Shown here piece after piece: positions 32,809 to 45,645 of a DNA stretch of 64,000 bases. Both the position numbers and the translations under genes were made by a program. The DNA comes from Carallia brachiata (lineage: Eukaryota; Streptophyta; Magnoliopsida; Malpighiales; Rhizophoraceae), in assembly GCA_021464245.1 (NCBI GenBank), contig JADCRB010000013.1, positions 6,816,945 through 6,880,944 on the forward strand. Direction: 5' to 3'. Position 1 is the first letter of the stretch, and each line of letters begins with the position of its first letter. The notes under the pieces were generated by a model. That model was not told the DNA's origin. It saw only the letters and a list, made by a program, of their open reading frames with translations, and did no database searches.

Positions 32809-34018
32809 TTCTAAATCTATTGGAAGGAATGAAATTTATTGGGCGAGAAAAATTTATGCCATGTGCTAAATTAACTTGTCGGAACTATATATTTTTTACA
32901 GTAAAAAAAATTCATTTCAAGCATATCGATTATTAAATTGATAAATTACAATTGAAATAATCCTCAATTATTTTGTCTCATTTAACACCATTCATAAAAA
33001 AAAAAATCCACTACCTAAACCGAGGCCAAAACAATACATCTGCCTTACTACATTAAATAGAAGAAAGTATAGAATACCACAATAAGGTGGGAATCAAAAG
33101 GCTTTGTCAGAAAATATTTAAATAAAAAAATGTGTGCCTAGGTAATCGAATTCTATTTGAATTCAAATGGGTTATTTTGAGAGATCGGATCAAAAAAAAA
33201 TCTTGCACGTGAGAGGAAACTGCATTATTTTTGTGTGGGATTTTATCTTATGTGCTTTGTATGCCATTATGATTTTATATTAATTTGTACATAAAGTTAT
33301 AATTTAAATAATAATGACAATATATTAATAAAATTTAAAGTAAAAATTTAAAACTTTAACATTTTTAATTATTTCTCTTCACTCAAATCAATCAGTCTAA
33401 ATCTAAGATATCTAAAAAAAAATGTATAATAATTAAATTTTATTTTATATTTTGGGTATCTCCTATAATTTTTATTAAAAAATTTTAATTAAAAAATTAA
33501 TTATCTAATCTGAATGACTTATTCTGATTCGGTCAAAGTCGTAACGAAGAAAAAAAAAATAGAAAAAAGACAAGTTGCGCATGAAAAGTCATCAACATCT
33601 CGCGGAGGAAGGGGCTTGGGTCGTCTTGTTTTTCTTGTTTTTGACGTAGCTTGGGTCGTTTTGTTTGGGCTTTTCAGGTTGAGCATTCTTTATTGACCAG
33701 CATCAATTTTGGTGGGAGTTTATCCACATGTCGCATGATAACACCTAAATTAGTTATGTATAACATATATAATTTATTTAATAATATTTAATAATTTATT
33801 TATTTTTTTAAAATTTAATAAATTATTTATAATTTAATAATTTAAATCATTATATATTTGCTGTTGACATGCTAAACATTGTCAATAAACCTTTTTGTTT
33901 CGGATTTGCCACTGGGACAGGGTTGGTGAAAAGGGGCAATGGGTTTATTTTATTTTATTTTTTTGACATAATTTCTTACGCAGCAACTTTAAACTTGTTA
34001 TATATCAATTTTAGTCTT

Positions 34019-34225
34019 TATATACACGATACGTATTACACATAAGCTTTAAGTGTAATGCACATGATATTAAAAATTATTTATTCTTATATCTATTACA
34101 CACTAACTTTAACTTTATATATACGATACGTATTACACATAAGTTTTAAATCTATTACACATGATATGAAAAATTCTTTGTTTTTTATTTATTACACACT
34201 AATTCTTTATTCTCGTATTTATTAC
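34019..34225 (+). repeat. Imperfect tandem repeat, about 97 bp unit
   Basis: Two units begin TTATATACACGATACGTATT (34019) and TTATATATACGATACGTATT (about 34115), each followed by ACACATAAG and later by TCTATTACACA. A third partial unit may follow. Related words, such as TTATATACATAATACTTATT followed by ACACATCAAG, recur near 43850, so the unit belongs to a dispersed family. Confidence 0.65.
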
Positions 34226-36971
34226 ACGTTAACTTTACTTTTTACACAAAAACTAATTTTTTGAAAAAAAAAGAAATTAGGAGAATCTGCTCTACAACCC
34301 ACCATCTCTCTTCTCTTTCCCTAACAATTTCCCGTTTTTGTTTTGGTGGTAGACAACGTACAATGCTGCGGCCTTCTCCAATTAATAACCAAGCTTCGCT
34401 TTCCCAAATTTGCCCTTCTCATTCATCTGTTTTTCCTTCTTTTTTTTTTTGAACCATTTTGTTTTTCCATTTTCTCCTATGGACAAATGACAATTAAAAT
34501 TTTATTATTGTTCTCAATAAAATTTTTCGCCTCACTCTCACTGAAATTTTATTTATCCCTACATTCTTATTGTAATCAAAGTTACATTTATGAAAAAAAA
34601 TTGATATTATTACAAATAAAAATTTATTTTTTCAATTCTTAACTAATAAAAAAATCCTCTGCTTTTCGAAAAAGGTTTTTATTTTAAAATTTGCTCGTTT
34701 CTTTTCCCAAGTTGTTCAATCAGTGGGTGCTAATTGGGTTGGATCTTTTGTTTTTTCTTTTTTTTTTGGGGGAAAATTCATGACTTCTTCAATTCTATTT
34801 TCCACTATCACAACTCATAAGAAATTATGTCCTTCACTTCTATTTCCCAATGGTTGTTTTATTCATTAGATATTGAGCTTATTGAGTCCAGGTTTGTCGG
34901 TAGTAAGCTTTTGCATTTCTTTATTATCGAATGACTGGATTATGGGTCACGAAATTGTAGATCAAGAAATGACGAGGATGACAAAATGGGAGTCAGCAGC
35001 TTCCCTGTGGTCATTGTGGATACTCCCAAAGAATACAGCTTTTACATGCATGCCCCTGGCCTGCCCCAAAAAGAAATTAATGTATAATTTTCTTTTTTAA
35101 ACAACAAAAAAAATGTATTGCCAGCTTGTCGATTATCGTATCTGTAAGTTGAAGTTAGACTAAACTCTGTTTAAACATCTTACTTAACCATTTTCATAGG
35201 AGCAATCTCATCATTGAAATACTGTTGAATATGAGAAAACCTTTCTCATAACCGACCGCAGTATTAACAAATTTAAAACTTAATAATACGCTTTCAACAT
35301 AAATTCTAGGATAATAAGGTCGACCTGACCGAGGGACTCAAACTGCAAGGGGGAAGCTGGAGCCAAGCTACCGACTTCAGTGGTTTATTTAGGTATAGTT
35401 GGCACTTTCTTTTTTCTGCTGTATCATCGCGTTTTTTCAAGCGTAAACTTCTTATCCTATGCCTAACAGCTCATGAGGGGATAATCCTCTACGGAACAAT
35501 GATAGTTGTTTGTTAGAACTATAAATATTTATTATCTCTTTAATTTTTTTTAAAAATTAAACTTTTTAGTCCTATGACAAAAATAAAATAGTTTGCACAT
35601 GGCACTGGTTAAAATTTAGTAGGCTACAATGCTTATTTTTTCTTCTTTAATGCTCCTTTTTTTCCTCCGTCTTGCTTTCTCTATAGCTTATATTTCTCTA
35701 TTTACGTTGTTTTTCTCTTCCTCCATTATCTTGTCATCTTATCTATATCCTTTTCTCTCTACATTGTGTCTCACTTTCTACATTTGCTGTCTCTCTCAAC
35801 TTTGCCTTTTTCTCTCCGTCTGGTTTTCCTGTGCGCATTGTCTTTCTCTTTACTTTGCTCTCTCTCTACCTTGGTCTCCTTTTTTATTATTTAATCAAAA
35901 ATCACAAACATTTCATTTTTCAAATCTAATAACTTTTATCTACTAAAAGAAAATGAAATCTTAAGTAGACGGCAAATATCATAAAATGAAACAGCAAACA
36001 ACAAATTCAGAACATCGAAATTAGAAAACCTAACAGAACAAGACATAAGTAATTATGAAAAATTGAATCAAATTTTCCTAGTTTCTAAAACCTTCAATCT
36101 GGCTCTAAATCACTAAAGGGGGTTTTAAAATAATGAAAATTGTCTTTTTTTTTTTTCCCCTCTTGGATTTTGATGGTTGTATGTTAGAAGTATCATAACG
36201 GGTGATTGACTTGGATTTAAGTTGAGTTACTTTAAATTTGACTCATTTTAAATTAGTTACTTCTAAGTTAAGTTTTCTAAGGATTGCTCAGGTTTTGATC
36301 AACCTGCAAGCTGCCAAAACACTTTTTAAAGATTGATTTTTTTTATTTTTTTAAGTTTTTATTTTATTATATATTAAAATATTCATAAATATTATTATTT
36401 ATTATTTACATAATAATTTGTATCAAGTGCATATAAATTTTTAATAATTTCTTATACTAAAATTTTTATTTTATCATATATTATAATCGACATATATATA
36501 ATATTAAATAATTATAAAAAATAAATAATATAATATTGATATGAAATAATTAACTACACATAATAATAATAAATTAGAAATATATTTATTAAAAGTAACA
36601 TATATTATAGAACCAAAAAAAATCAAGTATCTAATTGTTATCAATGAGGTCAAGTTTTACCTTAAATTTTAAGATCATTTTAGGTGAAATTTAAATCAAC
36701 TTTTTTAATGAGTTCCAATCAATTTTAATCGACCTATCAAGTTGAGTCGGTTAAAATTAAATAATGATGTAAGTCATGTGAGCTTAAATTAGACAACTTT
36801 TCATAAGGAAAACATATGATATCTTGAGACAAATTATAATAAGTACTACACAATTTTATTTCATAATTCTGATAATTTTTTATTTTTATTTTTATGAATT
36901 CAGTTACTTAATTTTATAATTATTTTAAAACTGGATAATTAAAGCCAACTTCCCTTTCTAACAAGTGTCGG

Positions 36972-37088
36972 TGCTTGTAAGCACAGCGCCCTCTGGTCGA
37001 AGGACGTCACTGCTTGTAAGCAAACTGCCCTCTGCTACTGCCTCAAAAAACAAAAAAAAAAAACTGCCCTCTGGTCGAAGGACGTCAC
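36972..37088 (+). repeat. 39-bp tandem duplication, second copy split by an insert
   Basis: Unit 1 (36972-37010) reads TGCTTGTAAGCACAGC and ends GGTCGAAGGACGTCAC. Unit 2 starts at 37011, is interrupted at 37035 and resumes at 37074. The 26-nt insert at 37035-37060 is a short segment ending in a poly-A tract. It is bounded by the direct repeat AAACTGCCCTCTG (37022-37034 and 37061-37073), the form of a target-site duplication. Confidence 0.8.
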
Positions 37089-37561
37089 GTGCCGAATTTA
37101 CTGTAAAATTGGAGGAGAAAGGTATTAATTATTAAAAAAAAAAGTAAATGGAAAATCTGAGTAAATATTTATAAATAAGAGTAATATATGATAATTTGAA
37201 TTATTAAATTTAAAAAATATATTAAATTTAAAAAAATAATAAATAAATAAATATTATTAAATTAATTTATATATTTTAAATTCCGGGGTCGTTTGATTTA
37301 AGAGCTGGAATCGGAATCAGAATTGGAATCGGAATCAAGTGGAATCGGAAACAGAATGATTTTTTTTATGACATGTTTAGTTTATTCAGGAATCAGAATC
37401 AAAACCTTTTGTAATCGTTTGTTTTAGTTTGGAATCGGAATCAATATCAAATATATAATAATATTTATTTCACTAAAAATAAATAACCAACAAATACAAA
37501 AAATAAAAAATTATGAATATCAAAATAAAAATTAAAAATACAAAAATATTAAATAACGACG

Positions 37562-37585
37562 ATAATAATAATAATAATAATAATA

Positions 37586-37614
<29 letters not shown>
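37562..37614. repeat. (TAA)n microsatellite
   Basis: About seventeen ATA/TAA triplets with one break, in an AT-rich block. It gives rise to spurious tyrosine- and leucine-rich open frames on the minus strand. Confidence 0.9.
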
Positions 37615-37616
<2 letters not shown>

Positions 37617-38199
37617 TAGTTCACAATAACAATCATAAATATAAAATTCAAAATTAAAAAATAACATAAATTTTTATTAATAATGATAACAAAGAAGAAG
37701 TATAAATAATATTGTTATAATCAAAATGATATTGTAGATATTATAAAATAAGTCATTATTAATAAATAAATTATTATTAAAATTATGAAATTTTTATGCA
37801 AATAATTTTATTATTTATGGTTATTATTAATATTATGAAAATATAGATAATATTATTATCATTTATAATGTAATTATTATCCTAATTTTTAAAATATGTA
37901 ATTTTATTATAATATATAAATATTTATTATATTATCATTATTATTAATTAATTAATTATTATTATTATTATTTATGAAATTTATTTGTAATATTATATTA
38001 TAAAATAATTTACAAAGTGAGAGAGAAGATAAGAGAATGAGAATAATTAATTATCTAAAAGTATAAATAATAATTTTTATAAATGAGAGAATCTCATTCC
38101 TAAAAATAAAAAAATAAAAATGAGATTTTTCTCCCTTAAATATTAAGAATGCGAATTACTCATTTCTATTATCAAAAAGCCAACCTAGTGGGCGCAAAT

Positions 38200-38985
38200 A
38201 GCCGAATATTTGACCGCCGGGAGGGAGAGATTGGTAGCAGAACGAAGCGATTTCAGGAATCTGCTCGGACAAGTGGGTGGACTCTCTCTCTCTCTCTCTC
38301 TCTTTTTTTTCCCCTTCATTTGCTTGGTTTCTGAGAAAATTTGAGGTGAAACGGAAAGGAAAATTTGATTCTACATTTTTATTGTTGTTTCTGATGTGAA
38401 GAAATCATCAATTACAACTCAAAAGTTTCCGTTCTTTTTAGGCGATGAAAACCTTGACCTTTAATAATCTCTGTTGATTTCTTTTGTGTTTTTTTTTGAA
38501 CAAAGTACAAAAATATTACTCGAACATTGGATCAAGAGAATTCTTTTGAGTGGCTTGAACTTGAAAACAATCTTAAAGTCTGGACGCAGCCGAGGCTGTC
38601 AATCGAATTTCTTCTCGGAACGGGAATTTTAGAATTGGTGTTTGATATTCTTGAATCCGAGCCGATGGCTTTCATAATAATCTTCTTTAGTCATCATAAT
38701 TGGTGTTTCCTGTTGCTTTTCCAATGAATTCTGTTTTTAGACGGGAAAAGAAATATAAGAAATATGTGCATGGCTATTCTACAACTTCAGTAAGCTAGAT
38801 TCTATTTATGTCTTTAATCCTGTTTCAGTGAGTATTATGTTGTTCATATTTATCCATCATTACTGGATATAGGCACGGTTGAGTTATTTTTTCTTGAATC
38901 TGATTGAACAGGAAAGGAAAGTGGCTGGTAATTGTACCGGTGCAGATAAAAGTTTGCTTGAGCTAATTTGAACTCTATATTTGAA
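38200..38985 (+). other. Probable promoter and 5' UTR of the RLF-like gene
   Basis: The base composition changes at about 38190 from very AT-rich to mixed. A (CT)n run lies at 38281-38304, a common feature of plant 5' UTRs. No coding exon is supported before the ATG at 38986, so transcribed leader sequence, perhaps with introns, is inferred. Confidence 0.45.
38281..38304 (+). repeat. (CT)n microsatellite in the RLF leader
   Basis: Twelve CT dinucleotides followed by a T run, in the likely 5' UTR of the gene starting at 38986. Confidence 0.9.
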
Positions 38986-41436
38986 ATGAATAGTGATAAC
39001 GATTTCACCTTTTGCCAGGTATGCCTAATGTTTACATCCTGAGATTTCATGGCATCCAAATCTATTGTGATGCTTTTGATCTTAATAGTTACATCGGAGA
39101 TGTTTTTCTCTTGGAATCATAGTTATATAAGGTGTTTCACGCGTGTTATGTTCTAATGTTACGAGATCTGCGATTCATCGTTTATGGAATTAGGTCGGAG
39201 TTCCTGCCAATCAAGATGGTTTCGAGGCAAAGAATCTTGCTTCAGATATTGACAGTATGACTATTAAAGATGGATACACAAAAGGCATTAGTAGTGGTTC
39301 AAGTAGTAGCATACCTTGGAAAGATGGAGTGAATAGCACCTCTACAAAGGAGGAAACTGTTGGTTCTTTGTCTTTCAATGTCATTGATACATCAGCTGCA
39401 AAACATTCTAGTGAATCATCAAGACAAGTAGCATCTGGAGATACTGGAAATTTGGTTAATAACTCAAAAGAACAAAAACCTTTTGCGAGGAAGCCTGCAG
39501 CAAGAGCTAAGGTTCCTTTTGAGAAAGGCTGTAGCCAAATGGACTGGCTCAGGCTTACTCGAACTCATCCTGATTTAGCAGGTACTTGATGATTTTATGA
39601 CTGCTTGCTTAGTCTATTATCCTCCTCCTTTGTTGACTGACATCGACAATGCTCAATATTGCAAACTAATGAAGTAGCACTCATTTATTTTCACTAATTA
39701 CCTCTTGGTCAAATATTTTCAAAATTTTGATTGTAGGGTTGAAAGGACAATCTAATAAGAGGCTCATATCTTTGAGTGAAGTTAAACAACATCAAACAGA
39801 AGGCTCCATGTGGACTGTTCTGAAAGGTCGTGTGTACAATTTGTCTCCTTACATGAAGTTCCATCCCGGAGGTATGAACACAATTTTATGTTGGTGATTT
39901 CCAAATATTAGGCCTGCAGAATCCAATATTTCCAGTAGCTATAAATTGAGAAGTTATAAGTCATGTTTTTTCCATACATTATGTGATATATAGTGGCAAT
40001 AGGATTGTATGCCCGATTCTTTTGAAACCATTTTCAGGTTCCCATCTGGTCATTTAGCTTTTTTTGTATGATGGACTTGAGTTAGCCATGTATGCAGAGG
40101 CATAAACAAGGGCACACTTTATATACCGATTGGCTTGAATGACAATGAGAATGCTAATTATCTTCCTGTCAATTTGTTTCTCAAAATTCTCTTCTTTTCC
40201 ATGCATTTTCCATATCCCATCTCTTGACTTTTACTATAGCACATGATTGGGATTCAGAAGTGCAGAACAACTCCAGAGAATGTTTCTTGGTTTCTTAGCA
40301 ACCTTTGTTTGAGCTTGCATCTCCAAAGTAGTCTTTCCGACTCCTTCTATGTAGAGACGTCGAAGTCTAATCTGGAGCATGAGGCTTTGCCTCTTGCATA
40401 GTTTGATATTACCATTGGATCATTCTCTTCAACCATGATGGAAGAAAAGACTTACGACAACCTTACATGTAATTAGCCAATTTTGCTATAGAAGGTGTTT
40501 TTTTTAATTAACTCATCAAGCCTTGTATGGCTACATCATTTCTTTTACATCCTAAATGTATAAAGCATGCAAACATTGAAGATGTTTGTTGCTTACATTG
40601 GCTGTGAACTTCTCCAAAGCCAGAAAGTTTTTTGGTGTGAAGTGCGGCATCAGCATCTTCACCTTGGGGTGACAAACTGATGAATGCATTTTAAAATTAT
40701 GATCATTCAATGTAACACCTGGGATATGAAAAATCTGTTTGCTCACAGAATCCTTATTCTGTCTTTTTTAATAAATTACACGGCAACTTATGCTGCTTTA
40801 AGAAAGTCCTGTTTTCAGGTGTTGATATGCTGATGAAGGCAGTGGGAAAGGACTGTACATCTTTATTCAGTATCCTTTTTGTCTTTAATTTTCTTTGGGT
40901 GTCAGTAGAGGTCATTACTTACAAATGTTTCTAGCATTTAACTCTTGCTAGTCTGCCATAAGAAAATTTAAATTTCCTGGAAATAATATGTTGGGAAGAA
41001 AATGAAAAAGGACCAAAGATGGATAATGTGTTTTTTATGTACAATTGCTATTATTAGTAATGGGTTTTTATTTTCTTTTTCACTAGGCTATCTAAAATCA
41101 AATGGATGAACAAAAAGTGATCTATTGTTGCGTCAAGAAATAATCATGATGGTGAAAACTTAATACATTGGTTAGTGCTAAGTAGTTTTATGTTCTTGAA
41201 TATCATATTTATGAGTCGAGCTTAATATAGAAGAAGGGAAAAGGAATATTTTAAAAAAAAGAAATAGAGAGATCAAATTCTTGATTTGTGCATGAGATTT
41301 TACTTTCTTAAGCGGTTGAAAATTGGTGCACAAAATGTAATCCTTATATAATATGCCAGACAAATACCATGCTTGGGTGAATGCTGAATTTTTGCTGGAG
41401 AAGTGCCTTGTGGGTGTTTTGGATGATAGTAAGTGA
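38986..41436 (+). CDS. RLF: Cytochrome b5-domain protein, RLF-like
   Basis: Five exons, 38986-39018, 39194-39581, 39737-39871, 40819-40869 and 41360-41436, encode 227 residues. The first 11 residues ([11 protein letters not shown]) match the start of Arabidopsis RLF (REDUCED LATERAL ROOT FORMATION, 211 residues). A low-complexity Ser/Lys-rich linker follows. Then comes the signature [20 protein letters not shown] and a C-terminal b5 fold. Both haem ligands are visible: His in FHPGG and His in KYHAWVN. There is no transmembrane tail, so a soluble cytosolic protein is inferred. In Arabidopsis RLF acts in lateral root initiation; its redox partner is not settled. The intron 39872-40818 and the leader are ordinary. 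All splice borders are GT-AG and the frame is intact. Confidence 0.9.
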
Positions 41437-42008
41437 CAGCATTCGCATGTGGATATTGTGCAAGGGTCCATGACCCTACTTATTGTTCCACAGCAGTGTC
41501 TCAGTCATTCCTGCATATATCAGTAGAAAACCATAAGATGCCATGCAACTTGCAACTCGCAACTTTTGCTTTGGTGTAGTTCCACACATTTTAATACTCG
41601 TATTGAGGAGATATTTCAGTGGAGTTGATGTAATACATTAGAATTCTAAAGACAAATCTAAGTGAAATTTCTTCCCTCACTTCTTATGCAAAAGGGGTCA
41701 TTTTTTTTCTTGTGAATTATCACTGCCATGGCTTTGTAACCACACGAAGACTGCCCCACAGTTTAAATATATGAATATGAGCGTGTTAATCTGTATGTTA
41801 GACCGAAAGGATAATCATAATCCCGCCATGCTTCCCTCCAAATGTGATTTGGTTTTGCCGAACAACATGTGAAGGAAACATGATCATGCTATTGGAAAGG
41901 GCCAAACAGGTTTAGGGATTTGGCATATACAAAAGCAGAGCATGTGCCTCAGCATTAAGATCTTTAGAAAGCTGGTTCTAAATGACCCAGTTGAAAGTTG
42001 AAACAGAA
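41437..42008. other. RLF 3' flank
   Basis: The 3' UTR of the RLF-like gene should lie in the first few hundred bases. The remainder runs into the broken DUF642 copy. I see nothing else. Confidence 0.5.
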
Positions 42009-43513
42009 TCAATATCCAAGTGGCAAGGAAAACCCTAACTTGGTCGAGCTCAGGACCATAGAGGGAACCGAAATCGTCAATCGTAGTATATGATAAAAGG
42101 AGCTGAAGAATGTAATTCTTGTCCCAGCTAAAATGGCCGTTAACTTATAGCTCAGAGTCTTGAAATTGCCTTTACCTTGGGAATTGGAAGGAACTGTGAA
42201 GTTTTCCTTTGCAGAGAATGCCTCAACCATCATGGAACTATTCCTTGCATCTCCAACAGTGAATGTGAGGCTATAGATTTTGTTTAGAACTTTTCTTATG
42301 ATTTGAGCAATGGCACTTATTTCCGCAACAAGCTCCACAGCAGCCAGTCCAGAAGGAACATTGAAGTGCTTTGCTTTGTATCTATCAACTTGATCACTTT
42401 ATTGGATTCAATGATCCACCCAGGAAATGGGGATGTGAGATCTTCCTGTCTCGGTGGGAGGAGGAAACTTTGTGTGTGTTTGCAAATCGATGAGGACCCA
42501 CCTCGAAGCCAGAATTCCTTTCCAACTTATCTACAAGGGAGCATTTGTGCTACTAATCAAAACTAGGGACACTCGCAACTAGTGGGAAGCCAACAAAAAC
42601 AGCAAATGATCCAAGTAGGAAAAACAGAACATCATAAGCAAACCTTTTGCGGGAAACACTGGAAAGAGCTCCTTGATAGCAAATGCATCTATGAATGGTC
42701 CGCAAGCCGGGTCCTCTTGGACACCCGGGTCATGAAATTTCACTGTAAGAAGAAGCTCTAAATCCCCAAGCATCAGTGTCGCCACTGTTACTGCTATCCA
42801 AGGTCTGCAAAGTCAAGTCCCCAGACTGAGGAAGGATGGAGACTCTCAAAACTTCATCTTGGGCTCAAGTTCTTGATGCACCAAATGTGAGGCATAAAGA
42901 GAGCCTTGTTTTAGCGTTATAGTTTGGGACATTGAGGCTTCGTTGCCGAGCCTTACTGCATGGACGCCGTGAGCCACAGCAAAGTATATGCCGCCTGGTT
43001 GTGGCCCAGCGGAGATGTACTCCGCTCGTCCGGGTCATGAGTACTTCTCTCTGAGGATTGTCTTGCTGAGGTGGCTAGGCTTTGGTCTCTCTTCAACATT
43101 GCCATTTTTCAGGAAACCTGAAGAAAAAAGCAGTGCACGTTATATTGAGAATTTAAGATAAGAGAGGGCATGGAAATCTTTGAAAGAGTAACAAAAACTG
43201 ATTTAAAATAGATTATCTTCACTTCAAGCGGCACAAAGATGCCATCTTTAAGCGATATGTTCCTTAATGTGTCAGACAAATTTAGATGTGAACATTACCT
43301 TCCAGGTATGTGGCAGCCAGGCAGTACCCAGAGTACAGCAAGAAGTGTAAGAGGAGCTGCTAAAACCGGCAATTATTGTAATTTAGTAATAAGTGTTCAA
43401 CGAGTACTAAACTGAATATTTAGGATTCAAACGCTTTTAAAGTTGTCGGTGGCGTAAAACTTACACCTACCCTTAATACTGTGTTGCCGGAACTCCGATG
43501 GAGTAGTGCCTTC
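42009..43513 (-). pseudogene. DUF642 cell-wall protein pseudogene
   Basis: Pieces of a DUF642 protein (family of BIIDXI and DGR2, secreted proteins that bind wall polysaccharides and pectin methylesterases) occur in order on the minus strand. They are: a leader rich in Leu (about 43360-43300), FLKNGNVEERPKPS (about 43120), EYISAGPQPGGIYFAVAHG (about 43030-42970), DPGVQEDPACGPFIDAFAIK (about 42720-42665), GFEVGPHRFANT (about 42520), and the C-terminal part with AAVELVAEISAIAQIIRK and SLTFTVGDARN (about 42340-42240). It is broken: a TGA replaces the residues after KYS and several residues are missing, a TGA stands where Cys is expected near 42860, and frameshifts occur near 42870, 42730, 42400 and 42080. 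GT-AG spacing near 42640-42550 suggests introns are kept, so it is a decayed gene copy and not a processed pseudogene. Confidence 0.85.
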
Positions 43514-44591
43514 ATTGGGAATAGACACAATATTTTATAGAGACACTACTCTTACTTTCTCTATTTTTCACTTAAAAAAAAAAGAAAAAAGTGCCACTAA
43601 TCTCATATTCATGCAAGATATGTAGGAGGAAAAGAGCAAACAACGAATTTATAATGACACGCGAACTAAATTAATGAGAAGATTAAGTAAAGGGAAGATT
43701 AGATGGGTAATTAGGACAAAACAAGAAGCTTGAGCAGAAATCACTTTGATGCATTTGTCTTCTGCTTTATGAACTAGCATTCATGTATGAGTTCTTAATT
43801 TGTTACATATTAAATTTAAATTTATTACACATTAATTTTAGTTATTATATACATAATACTTATTACACATCAAGTTTAGACCTATTAAATATAAATCTTA
43901 AGAATTTTTTACTCTTAGTTCTTAGTTCTGTTGTATGCTAACCTTAAATATATTATTCAATAATATTTTTTTTAAAATTAAAAAAATTGGTAGGACTTAT
44001 CATGAATTTTACCATGGTTCCGATCTCTCCCCTTTCTTTCTCTCTACCCCGTCTCTCCCCATTCTCTCAGCCTCTGGTCGCCTAACGTAATCGTCTATGT
44101 ATTTTGGGCTAGGATAGGAGACCTTGCCTAGTGACCTCACTTGGCTAAACCAAACTGGCTTTGGGTTGGAAAGGAGTGAGCATTATTGTTTGGGAAGGAA
44201 GCAAATAGGAAAAAAACAAAAAAAAAGACCAGGGTAATTTTCCCAGTATCCACCCAAAGCAATTCTCCCTAAGTTTTGGTGGAAAGGCCGCCTTTCTTCG
44301 TTGTTTTAGTTTAATTTATGTTTTTGTGCTTGTTTTTATTTTTTAACTTTAACTTTTTAAGGATAAATTTAGTATTATTATATATATTTTTTTCTTTCTT
44401 CTCATCATTTATTTATTTTTAAATAAAATATTTTTAACTCTTTTTTTTTCACATCACACTCTTTTAAATATATAAATAATAATAATAATTTATCTTTTTA
44501 ATATTTATTTAGGACACTTTCACGTTAATCATTGTCCTCTCCCCTAATTTTTCCCGAACAAAGTGTTAAAAGGAGGCTATCAAGGCCCCCT

Positions 44592-44611
44592 TTTAATGGG
44601 GGGCTATTATA
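44592..44611. repeat. Short G/C-rich hairpin
   Basis: GCCCCC and GGGGGC face each other across TTTTAATG, making a short strong stem in otherwise AT-rich DNA. No poly-T run suited to a bacterial-type terminator follows and none would be expected in a plant nuclear genome. Function unknown. Confidence 0.6.
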
Positions 44612-44639
44612 AGAAAAGGTGGCTCTATCCGTCTGGGAA

Positions 44640-45560
44640 GCTCTAGACATGTTCAATTTTTTTAAAATTTACTTATTTTGTGCTGTATTTAGTGTATTTA
44701 TTTGTTTTTTATATCGTTTTAAACAATAAATTTAGTACGGCTCATAATATTAAGTATTATAGACTCATGTCGTGTCATATTTAAGTCGCTTACTGTGCTG
44801 CATTTGTGTCACTCACCATACTGTAATTGGATCGCTCATTTATCATGTCTAAGTCATTAATCTGGCTAAACTGTGATGTGCTTAGATCATTAATCATATT
44901 TAAATTAAGTCGCATCTATATCAATCATTGTTCTTAAATAATATCATATATTTTGTAAATAAATAAATAAAAAATTTAAGTGAAAAATCAAAAACCATTA
45001 TTTTTTAATTATTAATTATTTAAACTTGAAATTTAAAATAAAAAATTACAAAAGTAAAATATTAAATTTTAACAAATAAAATACAAATAAAATATTATAT
45101 CACATATAATTTTTTGTTGAAATTTAAATAAGTATATCATATAAATATTATTTCTGACTTTTATAATTCATGATTTAAGAAAAAAATAAGTAAATAACTT
45201 TATAAAATGGTGATGTATTTTATTCTATGAAATAAAAATTAAAAGTTAAGAAAATATGTAAATCATTACACTTAATTTAATAGAAGAATTTAGTATTTTT
45301 GTCATCTTAAACCATAGTTCAAAACTTGTAGCTCACTCTTCTTATTTTGATTTTAAAGTCATTTTCAAAAGAGGTAGTACTAGGCTGTTTATAGGTTTTG
45401 CCTAAACTTGGGCCATCATGGACCATATCTGACCTGACATATAGGCTAAGAAATATAAGTTTAGTTCAAATTCTAAAATTAGTCGTGTCTAACTCGAGCT
45501 CAATACTATATAATATAGGTTGTGTCATGTCGATCCGACCCTATTACATGTCTAAGAAGT
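44640..45560. mobile_element. Possible old inverted-repeat element
   Basis: The left side has CTCTAGACATGTTCAA and the right side, on the opposite strand, CTTCTTAGACATGTAATAGG. Interior words such as CATGTCGTGTCATATTTAAG and GTCGTGTC-like sequence on the right also mirror each other. The similarity is patchy and the ends are not defined. Confidence 0.3.
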
Positions 45561-45645
45561 TTGTTCCCTTATTTTTTCAATTTCTGAATTACAAAATTGA
45601 GCTCATAACTTAGGACGCCTAATTAAGTCATTAAAATAATTTTTT

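Larger units (their letters stand above)
30566..38200. other. Large AT-rich intergenic region
   Basis: The SMT1 promoter side has a TATATATA element on the minus strand near 30845. Otherwise this 7.6-kb region holds only repeats that I can name: a foldback MITE (32610), an approximately 97-bp tandem repeat (34019), a pyrimidine-rich tract (about 35630-35890), a 39-bp duplication with a small insert (36972) and a TAA microsatellite (37562). The stretch from about 37284 begins with GGGTCGTTTGATTT and repeated GGAATCGGAATC units, which looks like the end of a Harbinger-type MITE. No gene is supported. Confidence 0.55.

Noticed and set aside
34019..34225. Short spaced repeats suggesting a CRISPR-like or iteron array
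   Set aside because: The units are long, imperfect and adjacent, without unique spacers, and this is plant nuclear DNA. It is a simple tandem repeat.
35629..35946. A 105-codon hydrophobic plus-strand frame, possible small membrane protein
   Set aside because: It comes from a pyrimidine-rich low-complexity tract that will always encode Leu, Ser and Phe. No family resemblance and no splice or promoter context.
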